Source of the DNA: JANMMJ01 sp964543235
GTDB taxonomy: Bacteria; Pseudomonadota; Alphaproteobacteria; Rhizobiales; Aestuariivirgaceae
Direction of reading: 5' to 3'
Length of the DNA stretch: 17,979 nt
Assembly: GCA_964543235.1 (NCBI GenBank)
Contig: CAZIXE010000074.1
Span: 1-17,979, forward strand
The notes beneath the pieces are model-generated. The model was given only the letters and a program-made list of their open reading frames with translations, searched no databases and was not told the origin of the DNA. Below, one piece after another: positions 1 to 7,259 of the stretch (the stretch's first letter is position 1; the number at the start of each line of letters is the position of its first letter). The translations under genes were made by a program, and so were the position numbers.

Positions 1-90
1 GAATTTGGTAAAGCTTGGGAGTATGGTTACTATGTAGGATATTCAAGCAAGCTAGTAGAAGAAGTATTAGATTCAACTGACAAGTTTTAG
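1..90 (+). CDS. C-terminal end of a truncated AT-rich gene, possibly an Rhs-type toxin tip (partial)
   Basis: The reading frame is open from base 1 and ends at TAG 88-90, giving the last 29 residues of a protein that starts outside the window. The tail is rich in aromatic residues (it contains AWEYGYYVGYSSK) and matches no family I can name. The first 120 bases are about 36% G+C by hand count, far below the rest of the window. A membrane-anchored small protein follows 22 bases downstream, and a broken Rhs core fragment lies further on at 863-1234. That order (AT-rich variable tip, partner gene, displaced core remnant) is the usual arrangement of Rhs polymorphic toxins. I therefore infer that this is the end of a toxin tip. 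The tail alone does not show it, and the upstream sequence would settle it. Confidence 0.5.
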   Translation, partial: EFGKAWEYGYYVGYSSKLVEEVLDSTDKF

Positions 91-112
91 GTGTTATGTG
101 GAGCAAGTGAAC

Positions 113-610
113 ATGTTACTCATTGTCTGCATATTATCACTCGTTGTCTTAGCACTAACAGCGATGATATACTATTTAAGATTTGCGAAAACAAGACTCG
201 ACAATTCGAAGCGGTTGGTTATTTGTATTCGTGCGATAAAAAGGTTTCCGTACGCGGGATCATTTGTGAGAATGATCAATGCGAAGAAGAAGATCGAAAT
301 TACTATGGAACCTTACAGACTCGGAACTGCCGATGTTGTAAAGGTCAATTTTTCCGTGCCTGTCGGGTCAGAATATTTTAATGAACAAGAGAATATCAGA
401 TCATTTCTCCAAAACATTGGAATAATGGAGGAAGATGTCTCGTTATCGCGTGACGAACTGACGGTGTTCATGAGGGGTTCGGAGGAAAGCTCATACCTGC
501 TGCTAAAAGAGATCTGCGTTCATGTATTCGGGTTGACTCCCCAGACACGATTTGTGAGCCGTATGTACCTCGCGAACCTCGGAAAAGAAGTGGACGCTGC
601 CCGCCTGTAG
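113..610 (+). CDS. Small membrane-anchored protein, candidate immunity protein
   Basis: This is a 165-residue protein of no family I recognise. Residues 1-22 (MLLIVCILSLVVLALTAMIY) form one strong hydrophobic segment, followed by a basic stretch (RFAKTR). This predicts a single N-terminal membrane anchor with most of the protein on one side. I chose ATG 113 because GGAG at 100-103 sits 9 bases upstream; a GTG at 98 in the same frame would add five residues. The gene follows the end of the preceding gene closely, as immunity genes follow their toxins. If it is an immunity protein, the anchor suggests that the toxin acts at or outside the inner membrane. The 5' half is AT-rich (about 38% G+C at 181-240), rising to about 55% at 541-600, so the 3' end may have been joined to resident DNA. 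The immunity role is inferred from position. Confidence 0.6.
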   Translation: MLLIVCILSLVVLALTAMIYYLRFAKTRLDNSKRLVICIRAIKRFPYAGSFVRMINAKKKIEITMEPYRLGTADVVKVNFSVPVGSEYFNEQENIRSFLQNIGIMEEDVSLSRDELTVFMRGSEESSYLLLKEICVHVFGLTPQTRFVSRMYLANLGKEVDAARL

Positions 611-862
611 AATCTGCGGTGCCAACATGGAACTTCGGTGAAGCAGAAGACGGCGCCGCCGTGCGGCATACGACGGGCCGTCCTGGGTCCGTCGAAGGCT
701 GCATTTTCGATGAAACTGTTGGACGGCATTTCATTCGCGTGCCGCTCAGGTGGTGCACGCCCGATCATTCCGAGTTAAGTTCAGTCCATCAGTGTCAGCG
801 AAATTCCCCAGGCCATCCAGTGGAACTCCGGCCTTGGGCCGGCGCATGCGCCCGTCTCGATG
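611..862. other. Unassigned 250-bp spacer with a GC-rich hairpin
   Basis: No convincing gene lies between the candidate immunity gene and the Rhs remnant. The short open frames here have no ribosome binding site and no recognisable motif. One clear structure is CCGGCC-TTG-GGCCGG at 828-842, a perfect 6-bp stem without a following T tract. Similarity to an Rhs core begins abruptly at about 863, although the frame is open upstream to 779. The interval therefore probably contains the recombination joint between the immunity gene and the core remnant. Confidence 0.4.
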
Positions 863-1234
863 TGCGGCAAGGGCCTGACCTATGATGCCAATGGCAACAC
901 CCTCACCATGCCGGGCTACTGGCCGGGCGGTCTGGTGAATGCCGGCAAGACGCGCAGCTTCGCTTATGACGGCGCAAACCTGCCGCTCGCCGTTCAGGAC
1001 AGCACGTCCGCCACCGCCGGCATCGCGCTGGTCTATGGCCCCGATGGCCGGCGCCTGCGCAAGAGCCAGGGCCCTGCGGCCTCGCCCACCAGCCAGACCT
1101 GGTATCCGGGCGATGGCCAGGAGCTGCGCGTGGACAGCGCCAATCCGTCCGGCCTGTGGACGAAATATGTCACGCCGGACGTGAAGATCGTGGGCACCGG
1201 CAACACCTCCGAAACCGTCACCTTCCTTCATAAG
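863..1234 (+). pseudogene. Orphan Rhs/YD-repeat core fragment
   Basis: This is a remnant of an Rhs-family protein of about 124 codons. Three YD-type units are visible: GLTYDANGN, FAYDGANLPL and ALVYGPDGRRLRK. They are followed by TWYPGDGQELRVD, WTKYVTPDVKIVGTG and VTFLHK. In complete Rhs cores the last of these continues into a DHLGT/DHLAS-like segment, then a conserved core end with a PDPxGL-type motif, then the toxin tip. Here recognisable sequence stops after FLHK at about 1234, and the frame runs through low-complexity sequence to a stop at 1472-1474. No start codon with a ribosome binding site precedes it. Intact Rhs proteins exceed 1000 residues, so this cannot be functional as it stands. 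It is best read as a displaced 3' core fragment left by insertion of a new tip and immunity pair upstream. Confidence 0.75.
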
Positions 1235-1631
1235 GGTGAGGCGCGTCTGGCGGGAAGGTCCGGTGGACCTTCACGAGCGCCGAACGCCCGGAGCGCCAGC
1301 GCAGGGCCGGGCAGCGGCATGGGTCGCGCGCCACCACCAGTGTGGCCACCCCCATCGCCATCACCAGCCATGGCGCCGGGAATCTTGACGTCGTGGGGCT
1401 GCGATGGGGTGGAATGCAATCACTTGGCCAGGAGTGGGGCTATCAGGCGGGCACCTCGAAAACTCTCCGTTTAACCGGCGATGACTTGATTCAGTGTCAC
1501 CAGTTGCCGGCATGGAGGCATCGATGGCGCGCATGCATGTCCAGCTTGCCCTGTTCGATCTTGCGTGGCGCCATGAGCGGCGCACCACGGGAGCCGCCAA
1601 TGGGCAGCGGGATCGGCGCCGGTGTCCGCCA
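1235..1631. other. 400-bp stretch without a recognisable gene
   Basis: Several frames are open here because of the high G+C, but none shows a start with a ribosome binding site or a known motif. A perfect hairpin with an 8-bp stem (GAAGGTCC-GGT-GGACCTTC, 1254-1272) lies just after the point where the Rhs fragment stops being recognisable. No T tract follows it. The stretch may be decayed accessory DNA. It ends at the stop codon of the convergent flavoprotein gene. Confidence 0.4.
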
Positions 1632-2174
1632 TCAGGCCTTGTCTGCGACAAAGGCCCGGAAGGCCGTGAGCCACTTCGCGAGAAGCCTGCGGGTCGTCTC
1701 GTCGGTGAGGTGGCCCTCGCCGTCGAATTTCGTCTGCGCCAGGCTGACGAAAATCTCCGGCCTTGGCATGACCAGGGCTTCCAGGGCCTGCAGTGTCTGG
1801 CGCAGGTGATACTGCGCGCGTGCCGTCCCGACCGGGCTGGTTGAGGCGCCGATGACCCCGACGCGCCGCGCCTTGAACGGATGTTCGCCGCGCGACAGCC
1901 AGTCGATGCCGTTCTTGAGCACGCCGGGCATCGAGAAATTGTACTCCGGCGTTGCGATGATGAGCCCGTCCGCCGCCCGGATACGCTGGTCGAGGCCTAT
2001 GACGGCCGCGGGCTTCCCCGCGGCCGCTTCGGCGTCGCCGTCATAGAGGGGAATTCCGTGCAGCGTGGTGATATCGATCATGATATCACCAGGGGCCAGC
2101 GACACCGCCGATTTGAGCAGCGAAGTGTTGTAGGATGCGTGTCGAAGCGAGCCGGAAATGGCGATTATGTGCAT
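1632..2174 (-). CDS. NAD(P)H-dependent FMN reductase family flavoprotein
   Basis: This 180-residue protein belongs to the FMN_red flavodoxin-like family, which includes chromate and quinone reductases and azoreductase-like enzymes. The FMN phosphate loop is GSLRHASYN (residues 8-16). The hallmark TPEYNFSMPGVLKNGIDW is at about 75-92, where such enzymes bind the flavin ring and form dimers. Members transfer two electrons from NAD(P)H to FMN, quinones or metal oxyanions in the cytoplasm; the substrate here cannot be told. I chose the ATG at 2172-2174 because family members start just before the (M)xIIAISGS strand. An ATG at 2187-2189 in the same frame is an alternative, and neither has a strong ribosome binding site. 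The gene follows the photolyase on the same strand after 138 bases, so co-transcription is possible but not shown. Length is normal for the family. Confidence 0.9.
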   Translation of the reverse strand: MHIIAISGSLRHASYNTSLLKSAVSLAPGDIMIDITTLHGIPLYDGDAEAAAGKPAAVIGLDQRIRAADGLIIATPEYNFSMPGVLKNGIDWLSRGEHPFKARRVGVIGASTSPVGTARAQYHLRQTLQALEALVMPRPEIFVSLAQTKFDGEGHLTDETTRRLLAKWLTAFRAFVADKA

Positions 2175-2312
2175 CGGAATGCCCGTCATTGTCCCATGTC
2201 GAAGAACCGGCATTCGCAATCCTGATCGGCGGCGATGTCAAGCACCGGTTGGTTGCCGGCCACCCATCAGCCCATGCTCGATCCCGCATAGTCAGTGCCA
2301 GGCCATTGATGT

Positions 2313-3803
2313 TCAAAGAGGTTTTCGCTGGCCGCTGCCGCCGCGACCGGCCTTGACGGTGCGCAGTGCCGCCAGCGCCCGCTGCCGCGCCGCCCCGTGA
2401 TCGACGATGGGGTAAGGATAGGTCGCGCCGAGCCGGATCCCCGCCGCCGCCAGCTGATCCGCCCCGGCCTCCCACGGCCTGTGGATCAACGCATTGGAAA
2501 GTCTCGCAATTTCGGGAACCCAGCGGCGCACATAACGCCCTTCCGGGTCGAATTTCTCGCCCTGCAGCACGGGATTGAAGATGCGGAAATAGGGCGCGGC
2601 GTCAGCCCCGCAGCCGGCCACCCATTGCCACGAAGCGGCATTGTTGCCGATGTCGGCATCGACCAGCGTGTCCCAGAACCACCTCTCGCCCTCCTGCCAG
2701 GGGATGAGCAAGTCCTTGATCAGAAAAGAGGAAACGATCATCCGCAGGCGATTGTGGATGTATCCGGTGGCCCACAGCTCGCGCATGCCGGCATCGACGA
2801 TGGGGTAGCCCGTCTGCCCCCTCTGCCAGGCCGCCAGCGCCGCCCCATAGTTGGAAGCCCAGGGAAAGGCAGCGAAATCCCGCGCAAAGGGCGCTTCCGG
2901 CAGGTCCGGAAAATGGTGCAGCAGATGATACGAGAAGTCGCGCCACAACAGCTCGGCCACGAACCTGTCGACGTCGTTTTCGACCGCCTTTCGGTGCCCA
3001 TCGGCACCCGTTTCGACCGCCTTTTGACGCCCATCGACACACATTGCGACCGCCAGCAACACCTGTGCGACACTGATCTCGCCCCAATGCAGATGTGGCG
3101 ACAGCCGCGAGACATGGGCGAGGTCCGGCCGGTCACGCCCATCCGCATAACCGGCCAGCCCGCTGTCCAGGAATTCCGCCAGTCGCTGCTGGGCACCGCG
3201 CTCACCAGGCGTCCAAAGCGACTCGAAATTGATAGCCCAGTTCGGTTTCTCTGGCGCGAGCCGCCACTCCGCCAATAATTCGGACTCGATATCACCATTC
3301 CAGGGGGTAATCACCGGCGCTGGCCTTGGCGGCCGGGGATCACCGGCGGCGCGGCAGGCCCGCGCAAATGGCGAATAGACCCTGTAAGGCTGGCCGGCCG
3401 CCGTGCGGACCGCCTCGGGCTCATGCAGCAGGAAGCCGCCATAGCGGTGGCATGCGGCCCCGGCCGCATCGCAGGCCGCCTTCACGCGCTGCTCCAGCGC
3501 CGCCGCCCAGGGCGCATAGTCGCGGCTGAAGTAGACCGCCGCCGCTCCCGTCTCGCGCAGCACCGCACCGATCACCTGATCCGCGCGCCCCCGCCGCAGC
3601 ACGAGCTTCACATCGCGGCCGAGCGCCGCGAGGCTCCGGCCAAGCCACCAGCGGCTGGCCCCGCCCCAGCGCCATGCGCCCGCTGTCGTGTCATCGAGGA
3701 CATAGAGGCACAGGACCGGCCCCGCCGCCGCTGCCGCGGCCAGCGCCGCATTGTCGGCAATCCGCAGGTCCTGCCGGAACCACATGATGACGGGCCTGGG
3801 CAT
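2313..3803 (-). CDS. phrB: Class I deoxyribodipyrimidine photolyase
   Basis: This 496-residue cryptochrome/photolyase family enzyme uses blue light to split cyclobutane pyrimidine dimers in DNA. The N-terminal antenna domain begins PVIMWFRQDLRIADNAAL. The C-terminal FAD domain shows LLWRDFSYHLLHHFPDLP, then GYPIVDAGMRELWATGYIHN and RLRMIVSSFLIKDLLIPW. The DADIGNNAASWQWVAGCG and RIFNPVLQGEKFDPEGRYVR segments typical of class I CPD photolyases follow. The frame is open to 3899, but the ATG at 3801-3803 puts the N terminus where the family starts and has GTGAGG a few bases upstream. An unusual 11-residue duplication (around DGRQKAVETGA and DGHRKAVENDV) lies just before the FAD domain; see the repeat at 2978-3043. 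It is divergent from a small exported protein gene. CPD specificity, as opposed to a cryptochrome role, is likely but not proven. Confidence 0.95.
   Translation of the reverse strand: MPRPVIMWFRQDLRIADNAALAAAAAAGPVLCLYVLDDTTAGAWRWGGASRWWLGRSLAALGRDVKLVLRRGRADQVIGAVLRETGAAAVYFSRDYAPWAAALEQRVKAACDAAGAACHRYGGFLLHEPEAVRTAAGQPYRVYSPFARACRAAGDPRPPRPAPVITPWNGDIESELLAEWRLAPEKPNWAINFESLWTPGERGAQQRLAEFLDSGLAGYADGRDRPDLAHVSRLSPHLHWGEISVAQVLLAVAMCVDGRQKAVETGADGHRKAVENDVDRFVAELLWRDFSYHLLHHFPDLPEAPFARDFAAFPWASNYGAALAAWQRGQTGYPIVDAGMRELWATGYIHNRLRMIVSSFLIKDLLIPWQEGERWFWDTLVDADIGNNAASWQWVAGCGADAAPYFRIFNPVLQGEKFDPEGRYVRRWVPEIARLSNALIHRPWEAGADQLAAAGIRLGATYPYPIVDHGAARQRALAALRTVKAGRGGSGQRKPL
2978..3043. repeat. 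33-bp tandem repeat, two copies, inside phrB
   Basis: TTTCGACCGCC occurs at 2978-2988 and again at 3011-3021, and the similarity continues (CCCATCG with a following CAC) to give two imperfect 33-bp units. The period is a multiple of three, so the photolyase frame is kept and 11 residues are duplicated in a linker where insertions are probably tolerated. Confidence 0.75.
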
Positions 3804-3946
3804 GTTCCTCACCGGCGGGCCTCCGGACCCCGCATGTTGCGCCACCGCGCCAAGGATCGAAACGGCCCCGCGCGTCCAAGCCGCAAGGGCAGAGCGCATC
3901 CCGGCGCCCTCACCCTCTAGCAGTATCGCCCCCTATGGAGAACAGC

Positions 3947-4174
3947 ATGACCTGGAACCTCGCACTGTCCGCCGCCCTCCTGGGCGCCGCCGCGCTGGCC
4001 GGCACCCTCGGCACCGCCAGCCGTCACCTCGAGTCTCCTGCCGCCGAAGTCCCCGCCGCCTGCCGGCTGATCACCCATGATTGCGAACTCTGCAGCAGCG
4101 GCGCAGATGGCCAGGCCGTCTGTTCCAGTGTCGGCATCGCCTGCGTCCCCACCCGCAAATGGTGCCTGGAGTGA
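3947..4174 (+). CDS. Small exported six-cysteine protein of unknown function
   Basis: This 75-residue protein has an N-terminal hydrophobic stretch (LALSAALLGAAALAGTLG, about residues 5-22) that predicts a signal peptide or membrane anchor. The mature part is short and holds six cysteines (39, 46, 49, 59, 66, 73). That number suits three disulphides or metal binding after export. I prefer ATG 3947 over the in-frame ATG at 3935 because GGAG at 3937-3940 is an ideal ribosome binding site for the later codon, with a 6-base spacer. The gene is divergent from the photolyase, 143 bases away, and convergent with the regulator at 4260. No family is recognised. Confidence 0.65.
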   Translation: MTWNLALSAALLGAAALAGTLGTASRHLESPAAEVPAACRLITHDCELCSSGADGQAVCSSVGIACVPTRKWCLE

Positions 4175-4259
4175 GCTGTCCTGCCGCCCGGCCCACCCCG
4201 CCGCCTGGTGCGGAACCCGGACTTCGCGTTCAGAGCATGCCGTTGGGTGCCGGCCCGGA

Positions 4260-5801
4260 TCAATGGGAAGCCGCGCGTTCCGGCAGGCCGGCCTGCCTCA
4301 GCGCCGCTGCCAGCCCCGCCGTCAAATCGGGGCGAAACAAGCCCTCATGCACGAAGGCTTCCACGGTGAACATCGGGGATATCTCCAGCAAGCGGCTTGC
4401 GGCCGCGCGCGCGGCTGGCATATCGCCAAGCCCGACATGGCTGGCAACAAGATAGGCATGGGTAACGCTGAAGCCTGGATTAGCCTGAACGGCCAGGATC
4501 GAATACTTGACCGCCTCCGGAAATTGACTTCCAAACAGATAGGCGAGCGCCAGTGCGCAATAGGGATGGTAGTTCAGCGGATCGTCGAGCGGGCTCAGCC
4601 GCAGCGCTTTTCGTGCATGATCGACTGCTCTTGCATAGCGCTCGCTGTGCGCGGCGACAAGCGCGCTGAACCCCAGCGCCAGCGCTGAATTCTCGTTCAT
4701 CGCCAGCGCGCGGTCCAGCACCCCGATCGCACCATCATAGTCGCGCGTCAGGATGGAGCGAACAAACGCGCCCATGCTGATTGCGTTTGCATCGTCGCAG
4801 TTGATCCCGAGCACGATATCGGCGTGTTCCAGGGCGGCATCGCGGTCTTCGCGGTGAAAGCCTTTTCGAAGGTACCGCTGCTCGTGACACCAGGCAGCGT
4901 ATCCATGCGCGGCATAATAGGCCTCATCGAGCTGCAGCGACTGATGAAGCAGCCGCAACGCCTCGTCGGTCTCCGCCGGAGTATTCGCATGGGCGTGCGG
5001 CAATGCGCGCAGATAGAGGTCGTACGCATCGAGGCTGTCTGGCCGCTTGCGCCGCGCCCGGTCAATCTCGGCGCGGCGCACCGACGGCTCGATTGCGCCG
5101 ACGATCTGCGCCGTCAGCTGGTCCTGCAGTTCGAAGATGTCCGCCGCCGCGCCGTCGAATTTTCCCGTCCAGACATGACTCGCCGATTCACCGTCCACGA
5201 GCTGCCCGTTGATGCGAATGCGACCGGCGGATCGCCTGACGCTGCCTTCCAGCAGGTAGCGAACACCGAGCTCTCCGGCCATCTCCCGGACATCCCTCCG
5301 GTCGTCGCGGTAAGCGAAGGATGAGTTGCGCGCGATGACGAACAGCCCCGGGATCCTGGCGAGACTGGTAATGAGATCCTCTGCAAGCCCGTCCACGAAA
5401 TAGTCCTGCTCCGGATCGCGGTTGAGATTTGTGAATGGCAGGACGGCGATCGAAGCCTTGTTGGCCCGCGCCGGCAGGCTGTGCCCGTCAGACAGGACCA
5501 ACCGGTAACCGCGCCTTGAAACCGTTTGCAGGACATCGTGACCGTCGTCCTTCAGAGCCCGGCGAATCTCGTGAATGCACTGCACCAGGCTGTCGTCAGT
5601 GACCGCGATTCCACCCCACACCACGTGCATCAGCTCCGTCTTGGTGACCAGCCTGTTTCGATTTTCGAGCAGATGGCGGAGTGTCGCAAAGGTCTGGGGC
5701 CGCAGCTGCACACTTCCAGCTTCCGGGTCGTGCAGTGCTTCGCTGCTCAGATCAATCCGCACGCCATTGATGGAAAGTGCATTGGACGATAGGGGTTCCA
5801 T
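4260..5801 (-). CDS. Winged-helix transcriptional regulator with TolB-like and TPR domains
   Basis: This 513-residue protein has three parts. Residues about 10-105 are an OmpR/PhoB/CadC-type winged helix, with LRPQTFATLRHLLENRNRLVTK, then SLVQCIHEIRRALKDDG and the wing VSRRGYRLV. Residues about 110-245 resemble the TolB-like domain often found between such regulators (or class III cyclases) and TPRs: SIAVLPFTNL, YFVDGLAEDLITSLARIPGL and LLEGSVRRSAGRIRINGQL. The rest, to about 500, is TPR-like helical repeats (for example ALEHADIVLGINCDDANAI). No membrane helix separates the domains, unlike CadC, so it is probably cytoplasmic. The frame begins with TTG at 5828. I prefer ATG 5801, with GGGA seven bases upstream. 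Direct repeats between this gene and the divergent gene at 5981 are a plausible binding site. The signal it senses is unknown. Confidence 0.9.
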   Translation of the reverse strand: MEPLSSNALSINGVRIDLSSEALHDPEAGSVQLRPQTFATLRHLLENRNRLVTKTELMHVVWGGIAVTDDSLVQCIHEIRRALKDDGHDVLQTVSRRGYRLVLSDGHSLPARANKASIAVLPFTNLNRDPEQDYFVDGLAEDLITSLARIPGLFVIARNSSFAYRDDRRDVREMAGELGVRYLLEGSVRRSAGRIRINGQLVDGESASHVWTGKFDGAAADIFELQDQLTAQIVGAIEPSVRRAEIDRARRKRPDSLDAYDLYLRALPHAHANTPAETDEALRLLHQSLQLDEAYYAAHGYAAWCHEQRYLRKGFHREDRDAALEHADIVLGINCDDANAISMGAFVRSILTRDYDGAIGVLDRALAMNENSALALGFSALVAAHSERYARAVDHARKALRLSPLDDPLNYHPYCALALAYLFGSQFPEAVKYSILAVQANPGFSVTHAYLVASHVGLGDMPAARAAASRLLEISPMFTVEAFVHEGLFRPDLTAGLAAALRQAGLPERAASH

Positions 5802-5868
5802 CTCCTGATCCCGGCGGGGAACAGCCAATTTGACCCATCCGAGGCCCCTTCCGCAATGGATTTGTTGG

Positions 5869-5938
5869 CCGCCGGCCCGGCGCGATTTCGGCAGAATTTC
5901 GGAAAACCATCGGAACCTGCTCGTTACCGCCGGCCCGG
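5869..5938. promoter_or_regulatory. Candidate operator region: nested direct repeats in a divergent promoter
   Basis: The interval between the winged-helix regulator and the divergent 147-aa gene holds two kinds of direct repeat. ATTTCGG occurs at 5885-5891 and 5896-5902, exactly 11 bases apart. That matches the head-to-tail, one-turn spacing at which PhoB/OmpR-type winged helices bind. CCGCCGGCCCGG occurs at 5869-5880 and 5927-5938, 58 bases apart, and flanks the short pair. That these are bound by the product of 4260-5801 is inferred from position and spacing. Confidence 0.4.
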
Positions 5939-5980
5939 ACAGTGTCAGGATTGCTCATCCACTTCGAGGAGGCTGTCAAA

Positions 5981-6424
5981 ATGCCAAGCCTTCAGTTTTT
6001 TCCGATACGGATGTGCCGCCCGATTGCCATTGGCGTCGCCTTCGCGGCAACGGTTTCACTTGCCGTTGCCGGCAAGGTCCCGGCGAGCACGCCCAGGCAC
6101 GCGCTGCAGGGACTGTTCTGCAACGATGCAGCGCAGATCGACGAGGCCGTGAGATCCATGCGCCGGGGCCTGCCGCCGCGCGCCGCCGCGGCGCTCGTGA
6201 ACCGCGATAGGGTCGTATGCACATTCGTGGACGTGCTGCACTACATTGTCGAGCATCCCGTTGTCATCAGGGAGGCCGCAGGTTCCTTCCCGCTGCTTGA
6301 ATATGAGGGAACACTCGTCGCCGTGGTTGTCGGCGGCGCCGTTCGCCCGGTAACACCGCCGGTCCGCATCTTCTTTGCGATACCGGAAAGACTGGCTGGC
6401 GCCGTGCAAGAAGGGCGTGCCTGA
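5981..6424 (+). CDS. Exported protein of unknown function, 147 aa
   Basis: The start is well defined: ATG 5981 lies 8 bases after GAGGAGG at 5966-5972, one of the strongest ribosome binding sites in the window. Residues 1-30 form a signal peptide with a basic start (FFPIRMCRP), a hydrophobic core (IAIGVAFAATVSLAVA) and a likely cleavage near AVA-GK. The mature part is about 115 residues with two cysteines (LFCNDA and RVVCTFV), which could form a periplasmic disulphide. I recognise no domain. The gene is divergent from the winged-helix/TPR regulator and may be its target. It converges with the ankyrin gene across a small hairpin at 6450-6463. Confidence 0.75.
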   Translation: MPSLQFFPIRMCRPIAIGVAFAATVSLAVAGKVPASTPRHALQGLFCNDAAQIDEAVRSMRRGLPPRAAAALVNRDRVVCTFVDVLHYIVEHPVVIREAAGSFPLLEYEGTLVAVVVGGAVRPVTPPVRIFFAIPERLAGAVQEGRA

Positions 6425-6449
6425 AGCGCGTGCGGGCGGATAAGCGGCT

Positions 6450-6463
6450 GAGACGCCCGTCTC
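6450..6463. terminator. Candidate bidirectional terminator hairpin
   Basis: GAGAC-GCCC-GTCTC is a perfect short inverted repeat in the 99-base gap between two convergent genes (ending at 6424 and 6524). No T tract follows on either strand, so intrinsic termination here would be weak. Confidence 0.3.
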
Positions 6464-6523
6464 CGCGTGCGCCACCGCGGCAGCCGCCCGATCGCTTCTG
6501 CCTGATCTTCCGCGGCCGTACCG

Positions 6524-7087
6524 TTACTGCGGTTCCGCCGGTCTGGCACCATGGTCCTGGAGATATCTGGCGATTTCGCCATAGCCATGGCGCGTGGCGA
6601 TATCGAGGGGCGCACGCTTACCTTTGCAATCCACGCTGACGCCGAAGTTCACGGCGTTGACGTCGGCCCCCGCCTTGATCAGAGCCTCCACGCAGCCGAG
6701 GCAGCCCAGCCAGGTGGCGATGTGGAGCGCCGTTTCGCCCTGGAAGGTCGAGTCGGGATGGGCGCGATGCGCCAGCAGCAGCTCCATCATGTCGAGCCTG
6801 CGGGCGTGGATCGCCATGATCAGGGGCTCGCCCCAGTATTCGGTGGGAGCGCTGACGCTGGCACCGCGCGCGATCAGCAGTTCGGCCGCCGCGTAGTGCC
6901 CGCGCCTGACCGCGTGGTCGAGCGGCGTTCCCATCGCGTCGTACGCATTGACATCGGCGCCCGCGTCGAGCGCTGCCGCGATTGCTCTGACGTCGCCGCT
7001 CTTGGCGGCGTCATGGATGGCAGCAGCGCCGGCCACCCCCGGTACCAGGACGATGAGAATGGCGGCGGAAGACATGAGCTTGCGCAT
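6524..7087 (-). CDS. Exported ankyrin-repeat protein
   Basis: This 187-residue protein has a signal peptide (MRKLMSSAAILIVLVPGVAG, residues 1-20, cleavage near AGA-AA) followed by about four or five ankyrin repeats. Typical units are IHDAAKSGDVRAIAAALDAG, GTPLDHAVRRGHYAAAELLI, ETALHIATWLGCLGCVEALI and APLDIATRHGYGEIARYLQD. Ankyrin repeats bind proteins, so the expected role is a periplasmic adaptor or inhibitor; the partner is unknown. The start is supported by AGGAG 8 bases upstream of the ATG at 7085-7087. Two cysteines lie in the fourth repeat (GCLGC) and one in the VDCKG loop. The gene has its own upstream gap of 172 bases and converges with the exported 147-aa gene. Confidence 0.9.
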   Translation of the reverse strand: MRKLMSSAAILIVLVPGVAGAAAIHDAAKSGDVRAIAAALDAGADVNAYDAMGTPLDHAVRRGHYAAAELLIARGASVSAPTEYWGEPLIMAIHARRLDMMELLLAHRAHPDSTFQGETALHIATWLGCLGCVEALIKAGADVNAVNFGVSVDCKGKRAPLDIATRHGYGEIARYLQDHGARPAEPQ

Positions 7088-7259
7088 GCAGCAGTCTCCT
7101 ATGGCAGGCCACGGGACAAGGCACGGTCAGGCCATGAGACTGTAGCATACTGCCGGGGCCGCGCAATCACAGTGAGGCGGCATCCTTCGGACGGCGTGAA
7201 TCATCCGCGATTGTCTGCGCGCTTCCGGCAACGGCCGGCGAAGTGCGAGAACCGCCGCC

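Noticed and set aside
746..1231. Minus-strand frame of 161 codons opposite the Rhs remnant
   Set aside because: The plus strand shows three YD-type units. The minus frame has no start signal and is explained as a shadow.
1475..1631. Possible insertion-sequence remnant
   Set aside because: No terminal repeats, target duplication or transposase motif (such as a DDE segment) could be seen.
2397..3278. 293-codon plus-strand frame opposite the photolyase
   Set aside because: The minus strand matches photolyase along its whole length, and the plus frame has no family features.
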